This document shows positions 1-12,090 of a DNA stretch of 64,000 nt, piece by piece. The notes under the pieces are model-generated. The model did not search any database. It was not told where the DNA came from and worked only from the letters and a program-made list of their open reading frames with translations. Origin of the DNA: Lonicera japonica (Eukaryota > Streptophyta > Magnoliopsida > Dipsacales > Caprifoliaceae); assembly GCA_021464415.1 (NCBI GenBank), contig CM038471.1, forward strand, positions 77,916,414-77,980,413, written 5' to 3'. Each line of letters starts with the position of its first letter. Within the stretch, counting starts at the first letter, position 1. The position numbers and the translations under genes were made by a program.

Positions 1-747
1 CGGGAGACTTGGTTTTGGTGGTGGTGGGGGGTGGGGGGTGGGGGGGTAAGAGAGACTTAGAAAGCCACAAATAATAAAAGGAAACTAATTAGCACTGATG
101 TTCTATAAATCAAATAGAAGGAAAGATAAACAAAACATAAATTGCATTTATAAGTTGACTCGTACCATATTAGTTTATACAACAACTAAGTAAAGTAGCA
201 TTTTTTTTATTAATTTCTGAATAAGGATGCACTGAATTGTATTGTTATAATGCTTTTGTTGAACAAATGATTTAAGACAAAATTTAAAAAACAGAGGCAT
301 TGACTAACCAGTGTTTGTAAAACTAAAATTGTGAGCAAGGCACATATGTGACTTAAAATAATAAAATTTCAAAGAAAAAAAAATTAATGGCCCTTGTAAA
401 AAGGTTACTGGTTCAGTTAAAAAAAAATTGTTTTGTCAAAAAAAAAAAATTCCTATTACCTTCCAGATCTATTTATTATGGAATGATACGGGCTCCTACT
501 GGCACAACCCAAAATACTTTTTGACACTCCGTCATGCATATTTACTCGAGCCCTAAATACCGAATATACACTCAAGCCCTAAGCACCGAGTATATGTATT
601 CTCATTGTTTGGGATTCGAGCCATTGTTGGTTACAAAGTCTATAGTTGACTAATACATAAGTGACATATGATTCTGTGCTCAAATCATATCCCCCAATTT
701 GTGACATGCATAAACCATTATTTTTCAAAAATACTAATAACAAAGTG

Positions 748-782
<35 letters not shown>

Positions 783-1507
783 CAGTATCATAAATCTGAG
801 GGTCTTCTAACCAATTTCGTTCTACTCCTTGAAAATAGAGATCTGTGTCGAGCAGTACAAATTTGAATGAATAGCGGATCTTATATTTTAAGTGCATATC
901 TAACTCAAGGCTATCAAATCCAAATGTATACCTGCTCATTAGAGTATTCATTTACTTATTTTTCTTTTTCCTGTTTTTGTTAAGGCGTTAGTTAAGCCAC
1001 CATTTGAAATTGCTTTATTTTTTCTTTTTTATATGTTTCAAGATATACCTTACGAATATTTATCATTAATGCCCATAAGCTTTTACAAGGTTTTCTTTTA
1101 GGTTGTAAGACCCTTTACGACTCATAATCCTCTCTCAAGCAAATCCTTCATTTGCATTGTAATGTTTTGATAGATCCATTCAGCTCTTCTAAGATGGCAT
1201 GATTGACTTTAGACAGAAAGTGATAAATTTGTACCACCATTTTAATCAATCAAATAATTATTTAAGTACGTGATAAAAGAGATTTTAGTCATAAAGTTAT
1301 AAATTTGGACCGCCAATTTTAATCAATCATTTAGTTATTTGAGTACACCGCTAAAGGAAGTGAGTTTTTACTTTAATGAAGATTATTCTATTCAACGTAA
1401 GCTATTTTGGATCATTTAATTTAAAATTTATCATTTTAGTAATAAAAAAAATTAATTTTGATACTATTAAAATTATGGTCTAAAATAGCTCCTTTGGAAA
1501 AAAAATA
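1..1507. other. AT-rich intergenic or intronic DNA left of the UGT exon
   Basis: No coding sequence is recognised. The start has a G-rich tract (about 17-46, runs of six to seven G separated by single T) and there is a 32-bp A run at 748-779. Reading frames through that run translate to polyphenylalanine and are not genes. If the UGT at 1537-2050 is intact, this stretch is part of its intron, because no UGT second-exon motif (for example the PSPG box) is visible on the minus strand here. Confidence 0.6.
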
Positions 1508-1536
1508 TCAAAGAATATATACATATTTATGCATAC

Positions 1537-2050
1537 CATTTTTCTTGTATGTGCTCCTTATAAGATCGGTGTATAAATGAACAGAGATAGAGACAGGTCC
1601 CGCCGTCCAAAACGCCACCCAAGGAACACCCATGGCTGCCGCCATCTCGCCGGAAAACCATAAGAATGCATCCGTCAACAACCCACTTACCTTCTCTCCG
1701 GCATCGGCCTCCGCCGCCTCCACCCCATTTTTAAAACTTTCCGGCGCCGCCTTTAGGAAGTACTCCACAAGCTTCTCCACTTCTCCCGTGGAGACGAATC
1801 CCTCAGGCAAACCGTCAGAGATCGCGTAGGCCCGGATGTTCCTGGAATCTTGGCCGGAGAAGAGGGAGAGTTTGGATTTTGCGGTGGTGAAGAAGGAGAA
1901 TCTGACTGAGGTGTTGGAGTCTGCTAACATGCGCACGAGGTGTAGGATAGGAGCTGCGTGTGTACCGTATGGGAAGGCAAAGACGGCAATGTGTTTGGAG
2001 ATTGTCATCCTTTTTGGTTGGGGGGTTTCGTGGGATGTTGAAGTCTGCAC
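1537..2050 (-). CDS. UDP-glycosyltransferase (UGT78 / flavonoid 3-O-glucosyltransferase type), exon 1 only
   Basis: The minus-strand frame from the ATG at 2050 gives the N-terminal third of a family-1 plant glycosyltransferase, which transfers a sugar from a UDP-sugar to a small acceptor such as a flavonoid in the cytosol. Seen: HIAVFAFPYGTHAAPILHL near residue 20 carries the catalytic His in the GTHAAP context typical of flavonoid 3-O-glucosyltransferases. A later ATG at 2008 is a possible alternative start. Around residue 165 the frame reads YTDLIR, usual for this family, and then meets AATG|GTATGC, a good 5' splice donor at 1536-1535 (phase 1). The frame continues only eight codons beyond it. 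Full UGTs are about 450 aa and end in a PSPG box that is absent from 1-1536. Either the second exon lies beyond the left edge or the gene is a fragment. Family assignment is firm; substrate is inferred. Confidence 0.75.
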
Positions 2051-2981
2051 GCCTACTTATTGTCTTTCATTTCTTATCTACCACAGGCAGACCGACACAT
2101 GATTCCTATCCCGCCTTAATTTTCATACAGACGCGTAAATTTAATTTAAACAAATAAAAATAAAATATTATTAATTTTAAAGTTAAAAAAAAAAAAAAAA
2201 AAATTATTAACGCTGACGGTCGTTTCGAAAAGATGATAAGGGTTAACCGTTAACAGTTAGAATCCTATCGATTTAACTAAAAAAAAATAAAAAATCCTAT
2301 TACCTTTCATTTGTGAGGTTTTCTTGATAAATAGAGTACCATCATTGATTCAAATGGGTGTTCTTAAACATACCCATATTATTATTCTTTTCACTCTTAT
2401 AAAAATTAAAGTATAAATTCAAAAGATTTAAAAAATAGTTTAAAATCTTGTATTCTCGTCTCATTTTATCTCTTAACAAAAAACCATCACCTATTATTTT
2501 TAAGTTATCTTTAATATACATACTAATTTTTTTTCACCACACATAATATTTTATTTATTTTACCTAAAAATAAGCTTACATTAATTTTATCTTAATACTC
2601 ACTCTACAATTTTTCTATTTTCGTTTCTTCTTAATCCACCGTCCAGCAAAATTAGTACGGCGATTTTGCGTTATACAAAGAAAAAAAAGCTAAAGAAACT
2701 ACGTGCAATCAAAACCAATGTTGTTTCTCTTTCTCGATTTTAACATTAGAAAAACTGCATGAGTCTTTATGCATACATATGTAAATATATTATAACTCTA
2801 ATTAAGAAAAACAATATTTGTGATATAATTTAATGTTATTTTTACAATAATTTCTAGATTTATGGATTTAAAATATATTTTCTATTACTATTCAATTTAT
2901 TATATCTTTTTATTAATTAAATAATAATTACCCAAATGATCATTGCATTAGTTATATTGTACTGATTTTATTCAATATTAA
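2051..2981. other. AT-rich DNA upstream of the UGT exon
   Basis: On the minus strand this would hold the UGT 5' leader and promoter. A 20-bp A run sits near 2185. No clear TATA box could be fixed and no other gene is visible. Confidence 0.4.
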
Positions 2982-3800
2982 TAGGGATAATAACAGGTTA
3001 AGGTGGGGACGGGTTTGCCTCATCCATTCCCGAACCCGACTCCCAAATATGTCCACATACCCGCCCGCATCCCCGATTTTAAGGTTGCGGGTATTTTCCA
3101 TCCTTGTCCCCGCTGGGTAACCGGTATCCACGAGGAACCTAATTTTTTATTTTTTTTTTAAACAAAGATAAAAAAATTGTAGTTTAACTAGCCAAAAAAT
3201 GTTAATAAAGTTTTATTATTACTTCCAACATTTGCTTTTAAAACTCTAACTAATTTTAAAGTCTAAAAAATAGAGATGGAAAGAACATATATCAACATAA
3301 ACCTTAATTATAAAGTTGAAAAGATGGGAGGAAAACAGTAAACTGTGAAAGCATATGAGAATAAATGACAAAAAATCAACGTAACGATGAAATGATTGCC
3401 GGCATCAGGAAATAATCGGTGGTGTTGGTTAGTGGAGAGAGAAGATGAGAAATAAATTAGCAAATTTGATTTTACCTTTTAAGGTTTTATAATATTAGAT
3501 AATATAAATATAAATTTATAATATTATATAGGTATATATAGTTGCAGCCTACATACAATATATTAATATTTCAAAATTTAAAAGTGGCTTACATTTAAAC
3601 CAGCGGGTGCAGTGTTATATGTACATAGTATACCGGGGCGGGTTCAAGGGTGGGTACCCTATCTCCAACCCTACTCCAACTATTTTTAAAAAAATTTGAC
3701 CCGAACCCATACACGACACCGATTATTATCCTTTATAACCGACCCCGTTGAGTCAGATACTCGCGGATACTTGACCCCGCAAATTTTTTTGGCATCCTTA
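2982..3800. mobile_element. hAT-type non-autonomous element with 8-bp TSD (TAGGGAT family)
   Basis: The ends are TAGGGATAATAA on the left and the reverse complement of TAAGGATGCCAA on the right. The same 8 bp, AATATTAA, flanks both sides (2974-2981 and 3801-3808). An 8-bp duplication is usual for hAT elements. The 819-bp interior is GC-richer near both ends (GGGGACGGG-like stretches that pair with CCCCG-like stretches) and has no transposase frame. Confidence 0.75.
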
Positions 3801-4510
3801 AATATTAAGGATTGAAATCTAATGGATTGATATTTTGAATATAATTTTACTTAATGATATAAATGATACAAAAAAAACAAGTTTAATGATTACAATATGC
3901 CATGCTAGTGGTTAAACGTCATTTTTTGCCTAAAATAAATTTAAGAAGTGTTTTTATGAACTACATTCATAGCAAAAAGGGAACTGTTATGACTTGCATT
4001 TGATATTTATTTATACAATACATAAGTTATATTATTTTTGTTATGTCGCTTAAATTTAATTGTGTAATTTTCTAATGATTAGTAAAATACGAAAAGTGAA
4101 GTATTTTTGTTAAATATGAATAAGTGAAACATTTGAATGTTTAGGGGTGACGTGCAAGTTTTTTTTAACTAGGTGAGAAGAATTTTTTTATGGATTTATA
4201 TAAGATTTTTATATTTTAGTTTTAGCGATGACGAAAATTAATATCCCTATAATGCATTCCGTAAACTCACCCCACCACTGGGGTGAATTGAAAGTTTTTT
4301 TAAAAAATTAGTGGGGTGAGAAGACTAATTTTGTGGGTTTATTTAAGAACTTCCATTCAAATATGCGTACAAAACGTCCAAAATAAAACTTGGAGGGGAC
4401 AGGTTCCAACACTCCTGACTAGACATAAAAAGAGCTGCTCAGGCAAAAATATGAGCTGATTCGTTCACTGATCTTCTAACAAAATTAACTGTACATTAAT
4501 CGATATCTAT
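3801..4510. other. AT-rich intergenic DNA with small hairpins
   Basis: No gene is seen. A short inverted repeat around a CCCCACCACTGGGGTG core (about 4267-4285), with GGTGAG copies near 4153, 4267 and 4314, may be MITE debris. Confidence 0.35.
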
Positions 4511-5200
4511 TTAAAATGATATACAATCTTGAATTATCAAACCCATTACCAAATTGTCCTCGTCTTCCTTGTTAATTACTGCTGCTACTGTTTGCAAGTC
4601 CATCTCGATGCATATATTCTCTAACCCTTGGCTTTTAACCCAACTAAGAGCCTCTCGAACCCCAATTGCTTCAGCGATATTCAAGTTGTAATTGCCTTCA
4701 AAAGATCCTTGTTTGGCTGTAATAAAAATGCCTTTGTTGTTTTTTATAATACAATTGAACCCCCTCTTTGAATTCGCCACATCAATACTAACATCGACAT
4801 TGCATTTAAAACTTCCAAATATTGGCTTTTTCCATGCCTTGCTGGTCGCTGAAAGCGCCAGCGTTGTGCTCAGCTGCCTGTGTTTCTACTGGCATCAGTT
4901 TCTGCTATTAAGAATTCAACCATTCGACTTGCATTTCTTTGGCTCACTGAATTATCCGCTGTATCGACTCGGGCTTGCCTTGCCAAGTTAGTGTGTTTAT
5001 ATGATTCCAGATACACCATATAACAAACGTAGCCTCCTCTACTTCGTTTGTCTTCTTTCTGTTTATTAATTCGTTCCACCATTCGAAAATGGTGCCATTG
5101 GCCGTCGCTCGGTTTTTCGCTTTTCTAATTAATGGAATACAGCGAAATGAATAAGCCACCCCCGAGGGGGGTAGGGGTGGAACTATCCTCATTATATTCA
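4511..5200 (-). pseudogene. LINE retrotransposon 3' fragment with RNase H domain, frameshifted
   Basis: Minus-strand frames match the end of a plant L1-type LINE polyprotein. The upstream part (about 5200-4945) reads WWNELINRKKTNEVEEATF and VIWCIWNHINTLTWQGK, the linker seen between the zf-RVT and RNase H domains of plant LINEs. The downstream part (about 4820-4511) is an RNase H domain with KCNVDVSID (first catalytic Asp), NLNIAEAIGVREAL (Glu) and ICIEMDLQTV (Asp). The two parts lie in different frames, so it is broken, and no reverse transcriptase is attached. Context suggests a dead 5'-truncated copy. Confidence 0.75.
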
Positions 5201-5773
5201 CCTAGTGGACTGTCGAATTACAAGTCCTACACGTTCACTTTTCCAATAATTTCTTTGGCTTTAGGGCTAACAAAAAAGGAAACCCCAAATTTTGGTGTAG
5301 TATTCAAATTGAGGAGTTTCCAATTTACTTATAAATTGAAATTAATGTTTTTAAATTTACCCACAAAAGCACTCTTTTCATCTCATCTCATTAAAATTTA
5401 AAATTAAGTTAATTTTAACCTAAAAATAGTATAAGAAACTTTCTTCTCACCCCAATTTCGATCCTAGGAAAAATTCATCGACATTCTCTCCTCTTTTTTT
5501 GCGCGATGTTTTTTTCTTCTCTATCATATTTTTTTTTACAATAAAACATTAACATAACTACAAAACAGTCATCTTACAAAGCAAAACCGAAAAACAAAAA
5601 TAGTGCAAAGGCAACCAATTACAAGGCAAGGAGCCCTTGCATATGGATTTTTAGATCCCATAGGATTTTTGGTTTTTTATTTTTGACTTGAAATGATTAT
5701 TCTTTTAATCTTGTTTTTGTTTTAAATTTTTTGGATCCTGTATGGTCTTGAATTTAAGGGTTTTGTTATCATG

Positions 5774-5776
<3 letters not shown>

Positions 5777-5818
<42 letters not shown>
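5777..5818. repeat. (TA)n microsatellite
   Basis: An uninterrupted run of about twenty alternating TA dinucleotides. Likely length-polymorphic. Confidence 0.9.
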
Positions 5819-5820
<2 letters not shown>

Positions 5821-6329
5821 TTTTAAACACAGCAAATTTAATTAGCCTATTTATATTTGTTTAAGATTCTCAAAATCATTACTTTTAGGGGTTCTACGCA
5901 GGATTCTATAAAAAAAATCTAATAAAAATTATAAATTATGCATGGATTTCAATCATCAATCACATTCAAACACATAATTAACTAACAATCTAAGCATTAA
6001 TTGAAATAAATTAAAAATAAAATTGAAAGAAAAGAAAAACTTACAGTTACGCAGTTATTGGAGAACTGTAATGGAACTCGCTCACACTCAAATTGAAATA
6101 GAATTATACGTTATTCAATAAAAGCCAAAAACAAAATAAAAATCTCTCTTTGATAGCAAGAAAATTTAGAATTATTGAAGAATGTCGATTTTTCTTTCTC
6201 TCTCAAAGAACAAGAATGGCGACTCCCCTGCTCAGAAAAAATATTATGACGACTGTTCTCTCAAAAATTAACCTAAAACCTACAATATTATCGACATTAA
6301 TTTTTTTTTTTCAAAATTCAAAAATTAAA

Positions 6330-6558
6330 CTAATTAATAAAATAAAATAAATAATAATAAAGATAATAATCCAAAAGCTATTTTTAGCTTTGTCGTCTAT
6401 CAAGTCGTTGGCTCGAGAGACTAAGTTTTCCAGCTTAACTTCTCGAGTCAGCTTAAAAATAATAATTAAAACTTGTTGACCGTGGGATTCGAACACTGGA
6501 CTAAGTATGAATAGAGAGCTGGTCACTTGCCATCTAGGCCAAGGACCCCATTTGATAA
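6330..6558 (-). mobile_element. tRNA-derived SINE (minus strand)
   Basis: Read on the minus strand, a Pol III box A-like TGGCCTAGATGGCAAGTG is followed about 35 bp later by the box B-like GTTCGAATCCC. The tail becomes AT-rich with TTATT units. This order and spacing is typical of plant SINEs. A true tRNA gene is excluded because no cloverleaf fits. The 3' limit is approximate. Confidence 0.6.
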
Positions 6559-7839
6559 ATATTTGTATCATAAATTTAGGTATTCTTTTGCACTCAAACT
6601 CAACTCACTAGTGCACTGATCGTATTTCTGCCATAACTTTGTACTCCGAATTTCGATTGATGCAAGGTTTTCGCCTACGGTTAGATAACTCAGAGCTCTA
6701 CAACTTCTATTTCTGGAGTTTTCTTCAAATTCTGCATGGATAAATACCAGAATTGGCTAGAACATCAGCATTGCACGCGGTGAATCTCTTCTTCATTCAA
6801 AAATTTCTCGGTTTAATTCAAATGACTCTTCTTTGCTTGGGACTACTCTATTGGCTTCTCTTAGTCTCTTCCATCAACTTTCTTCATGCTTGAGCTTGAA
6901 ATTTCCTTTCGGTTCACTTCTTGAACTCAATTCAGCTCCAAATTTGACCGGTAATGACTAACTTTGGGAAAATTTGCTTCTAGATTTGTTCTTGTTCATT
7001 TTTAACCTATAAAAAGGTTATAATGCACTAGAAACAAACATACTATCATAGTTCATGATTAAAGCTCAATTCTTATCAATTTAGGATACTTAAAATCAAA
7101 TTCATACATATTAAGCCACTTAAATACATATAAAAATGCAATATTTTGGCTTAATCAATATAGTATGATACTCAATATTTATTTATGTTAAAAACATATG
7201 TCTAGTGTTAATTAATCGTGTATTTCATACTTAAAGTTATGAGTTCAAATCCTTCTTTAATACGTATCAAACTTTCTCGATGTGTTTAATATGCATAGAA
7301 AAAAGTCAGTATTTATTTTAATAGGGGGCGGTTAGATTTTAAATTCTCAATATCAGAACAATATATGAGATATTTTCAGGATATGTATGACTTCTAGTGT
7401 TCCAAACAAATACTATACCATTCCAATATGTTATTTAGTAACAATTTATGCGCTCCTTAAGTTTGAGCTTTATGTAATAAATTATATTTTATAAAGCTAT
7501 GTATTACTAGTTTAGACATTTTTTAGAATATAGGACATCCCCTAGTTTTACTGGCTAAGGTCTTTTGGGATGATTTTTAAATATTTTTTTTGTTTTGATA
7601 CAAGCGTTACATAGATACACATGGTGATTGGGAGGAGGAAGGGAAAAATGGACTCCCGTGGCTCAAACTTGGGCTTGGGGTAAGGAAACACCCAGGGCCG
7701 GTCTTGAGTTTTGAGGGGCTCTAGGCAAATTTTTGTTTCGGGGTCCTTTTGTATTTTTATATGCTTATGTAATATAACTAAACTAATAAATTCCAACAAA
7801 AAAATTATATAGTAATGAGATTTGAAAAGTTACAAAAAG

Positions 7840-8520
7840 AGTAATTAAATTTCTTACTCGAACAAATACTAAAAGATAGTGTTTTATTCAAAGAAAGAAA
7901 GATGGTGCCTTATTAAAAAAAATTATATAGCAATGAGATTTGAAAAGTTACAAAAAGAGTAATTAAATTTCTTACTCGTGTAGAATTTAGTTAAAACAAA
8001 TACTAAATGATAATACTTTATTCAAAAGAAGAAAGATAGTGCTTTATTGAAAGAAAGTTACAAAATGAGTAATTAAATTTCTTACTCGTATAAAATTTAG
8101 TTAAAACAAATAGTAAAAGATAGTGCTTTATTCAAACAATGAAAGATAGATAATTTAGTTAAAACGAATACTAAAAGATAGTACTTTATTCAAAGAAAGA
8201 AAGATAGTGCTTTATTAAAAAAAAAGTTACAAAAAGAGTAATTAAATTTCTTACTCATGTAAAATTTAGTTAAAACAAATAGTAAAAGATAGTGCTTTAT
8301 TCAAAGAAAGAAAGATAGAAAATTTAATTAAAACAAAAACTAAAAGATAGTGCTTTATTCAAGAAAAATTACAAAAAGCATAATTAAATTTCTTACTCGT
8401 ATAAAATTTAAAATTTTGTTAAAATAAATAGTAAAAGATATTGCTCTATTCAAAAAAAGATACAAAAAGAGTAACTAAATTTCTTATACTTGTAAAATTT
8501 AGTTAAAACAAATAGTAAAT
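7840..8520. repeat. Degenerate tandem array inside the hAT element
   Basis: About six to seven imperfect copies of a unit of roughly 80-130 bp: AAAGATAGTGCTTTATTCAA, then TTACAAAAAGAGTAATTAAA, then TTCTTACTCGTGTAAAATTTA. Unit length varies because parts are skipped, as expected from slippage or unequal exchange. Confidence 0.8.
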
Positions 8521-8582
8521 CAAAGAAAGAAAATTGAAAAATTAATAGCCAAATCAAAGAAAGAAAATTGAAAAATTAACAA

Positions 8583-8690
8583 CCTCTGTAAGCAGGTCTC
8601 GAACACGGATGCTTGTCACTCCGTGCAACACTAAAGGGACTCTTCAACCGCTGGGCCAAGAATTAGCTTGTTTAATATCATTCACTCACA
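8583..8690 (-). mobile_element. SINE-like Pol III unit nested in the hAT element
   Basis: On the minus strand TGGCCCAGCGGTTGAAG (box A-like) precedes TGTTCGAGACCTG (box B-like). No TSD was established. It could have been carried by the hAT element or inserted later. Confidence 0.5.
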
Positions 8691-8818
8691 AATTCTTATT
8701 CATTATAACACGTGTGTGTACATACATAAGAGGCTCCAAAAAATCGAGGCCTTGCTACGTCGGGGGCCCTAGGCGACGGCCTGGACCGCCTATGCGCAAG
8801 GCCGGCCCTGGAAACACC

Positions 8819-9993
8819 CTCTTCCTTTTCCCACTATATATAATTGCACCCTATGCGTTAAATTAGTTTTTTGTAATTAGTTATTATGTTATTTAGACTT
8901 GGGTTGACCATTATATATAGTCTTAATAACAGTTATCCTTTTGTGCATGTGGTACAAGTCAGGTTAAAATCATATTATACAAGATGGAGACCTTTTTGTT
9001 ACGAGTAATAGATCTCGCGAATTCATAACAATGGGTATAGTTATAAAAAATGAGCCCAGTCAAGTTGAACAGATAATTGTTCGAGTTTGGTTCATTAATC
9101 ATTTCAAGCTTATAAAGATGTTCACGCTTGACTGACTTAACTGACCTTGAGTTGAGTTCAAACGAGCTTTTAACCGAATCGACTTGAATAGTTTGATTTT
9201 TTACATAGAATTATAATGTTTTTGAGGTTATCGAGGCCATCTCAATAACATGTTGAGTTTCAAAACGTATTCAACCTTAGTTCATTGTTTCACAAACAAA
9301 TCTCGAATAATTTTTTAATTAAATGATCATAAGTCAAACTCGAGTAGTCTGATTTGTTTTACGACCCAACCAATGGGAAAATGACACTTCAAATATATAC
9401 CAAAAATCACTTAAATTTCCACACTAGTATTAATGACCTAGTTTTACTTTTCCTTTTTAATTTTTTGACCTTCTTTAATTAAGGTTATAACATATACGTA
9501 TATATAACCCTTGCAATTAGTTAGTTAACGAATTAAAACCTTGATAGTAAATTATCATAATCTTTTTAAATGACTTAAATAAATCCTTTAAATATGACCA
9601 TTATGAAGAAAAGAATCCTCAGATATGTGCAATTTGGAAAAAGAAGAGAACATTTTATACTTGCATAAGTGATATTTAGAGACAGGATTCCAGCATCTAT
9701 ACCATTTGTGTTCGATCCTACACCCCAAGAAACAACAAAGACGAAATTGTGATTCAAGTTTGAAATGTTCATGTGGTTGAAGTAATACAAAACTAACATA
9801 ACCAAACACCTTTAAGAGGTTATAGGTAGGAGTATAACCATATAACCTTTCATAAGGCGATTGATTTTGAAAACATGGTCCTATATTTATAAGGAGTATA
9901 TTAGGGTTAATGTTACAAAAGATAAGAGATAATTAAGAAAAATATAAGATGTACATAAATATATGTTAACACCGTGCATGGTGGATTCATAAT
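8819..9993. other. Intergenic DNA, no gene recognised
   Basis: The 8855-8935 part continues a dispersed repeat also present near 12040-12090 and interrupted by the 7693-8810 element. The 9040-9200 part has CAAGTTGAAC / GAGTTTGGTTC phrases common in plant transposon termini. Small frames at 9575-9809 have no recognisable product. Confidence 0.35.
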
Positions 9994-10663
9994 GGGTGAG
10001 ACTATTTACAACCTCCATTTTTCTCACTAACACTTTTCATCTCACAAACACTCCACAAATATGATTTTTTTGATCACTAACACCCTCCTATTTACCTCTC
10101 CTATTTACCTTAAGTAATTTATATAAAGTATGTAATTAAAAATATAATTAACCTTAACTAAAATTAATCACACACTTTAAAAATATAATTAACCTTAACT
10201 AAAAAAATTAATCTATCAATTTATCCATGGGTAATAAATTAATCTTAAACTTTCTTGATGTGGGGAGAGCATATGATATTTACTCTCCTGATGTGGGGAG
10301 AGTAAATGGAATAAATTCGGCTAAAGTGGGGAGGCTGGCTTTTAAACCCACTGAAAAATTTTAAAGTTAAACTCTCCTCATGTGGGGAGAACATATGCTA
10401 TTTACTCTTCTGATGTGAGGAGAGTAAATGGAATAAATTCGGCCAAAGTGGGGAGATAGTGAGATATAAGGGAGGTGTTTTAAAGTGTGTGATTAATTTA
10501 TTACCCATGGATAAATTGATAGATTAATTTTTTTACCTTAGAGTAAATATGTTAATTGAGGGAGTGTTTATGAGATATAAGGGGGGTGTTTAAAAGTATA
10601 TCTATTCAAAATTAAATGAGGGGGTGTTAGTGAGATAAATGGAGGTTGTAAATAGTCTCACCC
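9994..10663. mobile_element. TIR element with 8-bp TSD and nested palindromes
   Basis: The first 40 bp (starting GGGTGAGACTATTTACAACC) match the reverse complement of the last 40 bp at 39 positions. TTCATAAT is duplicated exactly on both sides (9986-9993, 10664-10671). An 8-bp TSD fits hAT, although the termini are not classical. Inside are a perfect 44-bp inverted repeat (10201-10244 with 10491-10534) and two direct copies of a 78-bp unit (about 10256-10335 and 10378-10456) containing TGATGTGGGGAGAGTAAATG. There is no coding capacity. Confidence 0.8.
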
Positions 10664-11499
10664 TTCATAATACACTGCCTTGATCCACTTGGTTATTTCT
10701 TCCCCATTCTAGTACAACCATGGAAATTTTGTCAAACTCAAGTTGAAAATTTTCTTAGGTTGAGTTACGAATTAAATCGCTCTCTTTATGACATTTCAAT
10801 ACACATATAGGCCGGTTAGATTTTTTTTGCTCAGAATATATACGTATATAAAATTGGGAATTTTCAAATTAAACAAAGTATGTTAAGACTTTTAGTGGCA
10901 TCTTCGAAGTCATTTTTCTAAGGGCTAGTGAAAATATGTTGAGTTTTGGAAGCTTTTTCAAAGGAAAAGAAAAAAATGTTTTCTCTGTATTTTTTGAGAG
11001 GGAAATGAAAGCGATTTCTTATAACAAACATGTCTTATTCAAGCCGGGAGCGGAGCTACGCTAGAAATTTGTTAAAAGTTAGGCACTTTTCACTAATTAT
11101 TACAACATTTATTTATCATAATAAATATTTCATGAAAAATTAGTGGAACACATAACCCACGTAATACCATGCCAAATTCGCCTCCAATTCAACAGTTCAA
11201 GCCACATTCCACAACATATGTATGAAAAGATATATCAATCACCGTTAGAACTTTCGTTAGTTCCAAATAAATACCTCTCTATCATAATAAATTGATGGTG
11301 ACATGATAAACATATTAGGGAGTTTAAATAAACATAATAAGAGGGAATTTAATAATTTAAAACTCTCCAATAATGTAAGCATAAAACATTAAATTTTCTC
11401 AAAATCTCCCAATTAATTATACTTATAATTTTTTTTTAAATATTAACAAATTTTAACAGAAGATTATACTTAAGACTTGTTATTTAAAGTTTGGGGCCA

Positions 11500-12090
11500 T
11501 TTCCTTTTATTTTTTTTTATATATTTGAAATTAAAGCATGGGGCCATTGCCCTATTTTAACCAGAAACTTTACCACCTACAAAAAAAAATGTAATTGAAA
11601 GACAAATTTATTATTGAGTGGACCATGGCGATTTAATATCACACATTTTCTACGGTGTTCAACGGTTGAAGACGGTGAAGTATCATGAAAATCATTAATT
11701 CAGTGCGCGTATAATGCAAAAGAATTAATGATGGTCACAGTTAGACCCAGAGGCGAAACTAGTCTTTGGGGCCCTGTACGATTTTTAATTTATTTTTATA
11801 TACAACACATTTATTTTTATTTAATTTTATTTTATACAGTATGCCCTCCAAAATTTAGTTTAAATCTTTTAACTAACCAAATAAATTAAAAATAATTTAA
11901 TGTTTTATCAAGTGTTATATTACTTAAATTAATGAAAACTAGGATTAGTCCCTAATTTAGACGTCTTTTAGAAATTAGGATATCACGCTTAGTTTTATCG
12001 GTTAAGGTATTTTTAAATGATTTTCAGTTAATTTTTCGTTCAGCTATTATTGTATTTAGACTTGAGTTGACCATTATACCCTTAAAAGTA
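11500..12090 (+). repeat. Diverged direct repeat, copy 1
   Basis: Shares blocks in the same order with 13470-13875: an ATTGCCCTAT block, an ACTTTACCACCTAC / TTTTACCAACTAC block, a TATTATTGAGTGGACC / TTATTTAGTGGACC block, AAAATCATTAATTC, ATGGTCACAGTT / CTGGTCACAATT, and AAAACTAGGATTAGT.CCTA. Identity looks moderate with indels. It could be an old tandem duplication or very old LTRs. Confidence 0.55.

Larger units (their letters stand above)
5201..7692. other. Intergenic DNA with AT microsatellite and repeat debris
   Basis: No gene is recognised. It contains a (TA)n tract at about 5777-5818, a SINE-like unit (separate entry), and a 6610-7000 stretch rich in short C+T phrases that looks like old retroelement sequence, without coding or boundary evidence. 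Confidence 0.4.
7693..8810. mobile_element. hAT non-autonomous element (CAGGGCCGG ends, 8-bp TSD) with internal tandem repeats
   Basis: The left end is CAGGGCCGGTCTTGAG and the right end is the reverse complement of CAGGGCCGGCCTTGCG. The 8-bp duplication GAAACACC flanks both sides exactly (7685-7692, 8811-8818). CAGGG termini and an 8-bp TSD are hAT hallmarks. The interior (about 7800-8520) is a variable tandem array of units containing TTACAAAAAGAGTAATTAAA, TTCTTACTCG and GATAGTGCTTTATTCAAAG. A SINE-like unit lies near the right end. No transposase frame survives, so it would need a transposase supplied by another element. Confidence 0.85.

Noticed and set aside
579..951. ORFs with long phenylalanine runs
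   Set aside because: They are translations of the A/T homopolymer at 748-779 and have no other content.
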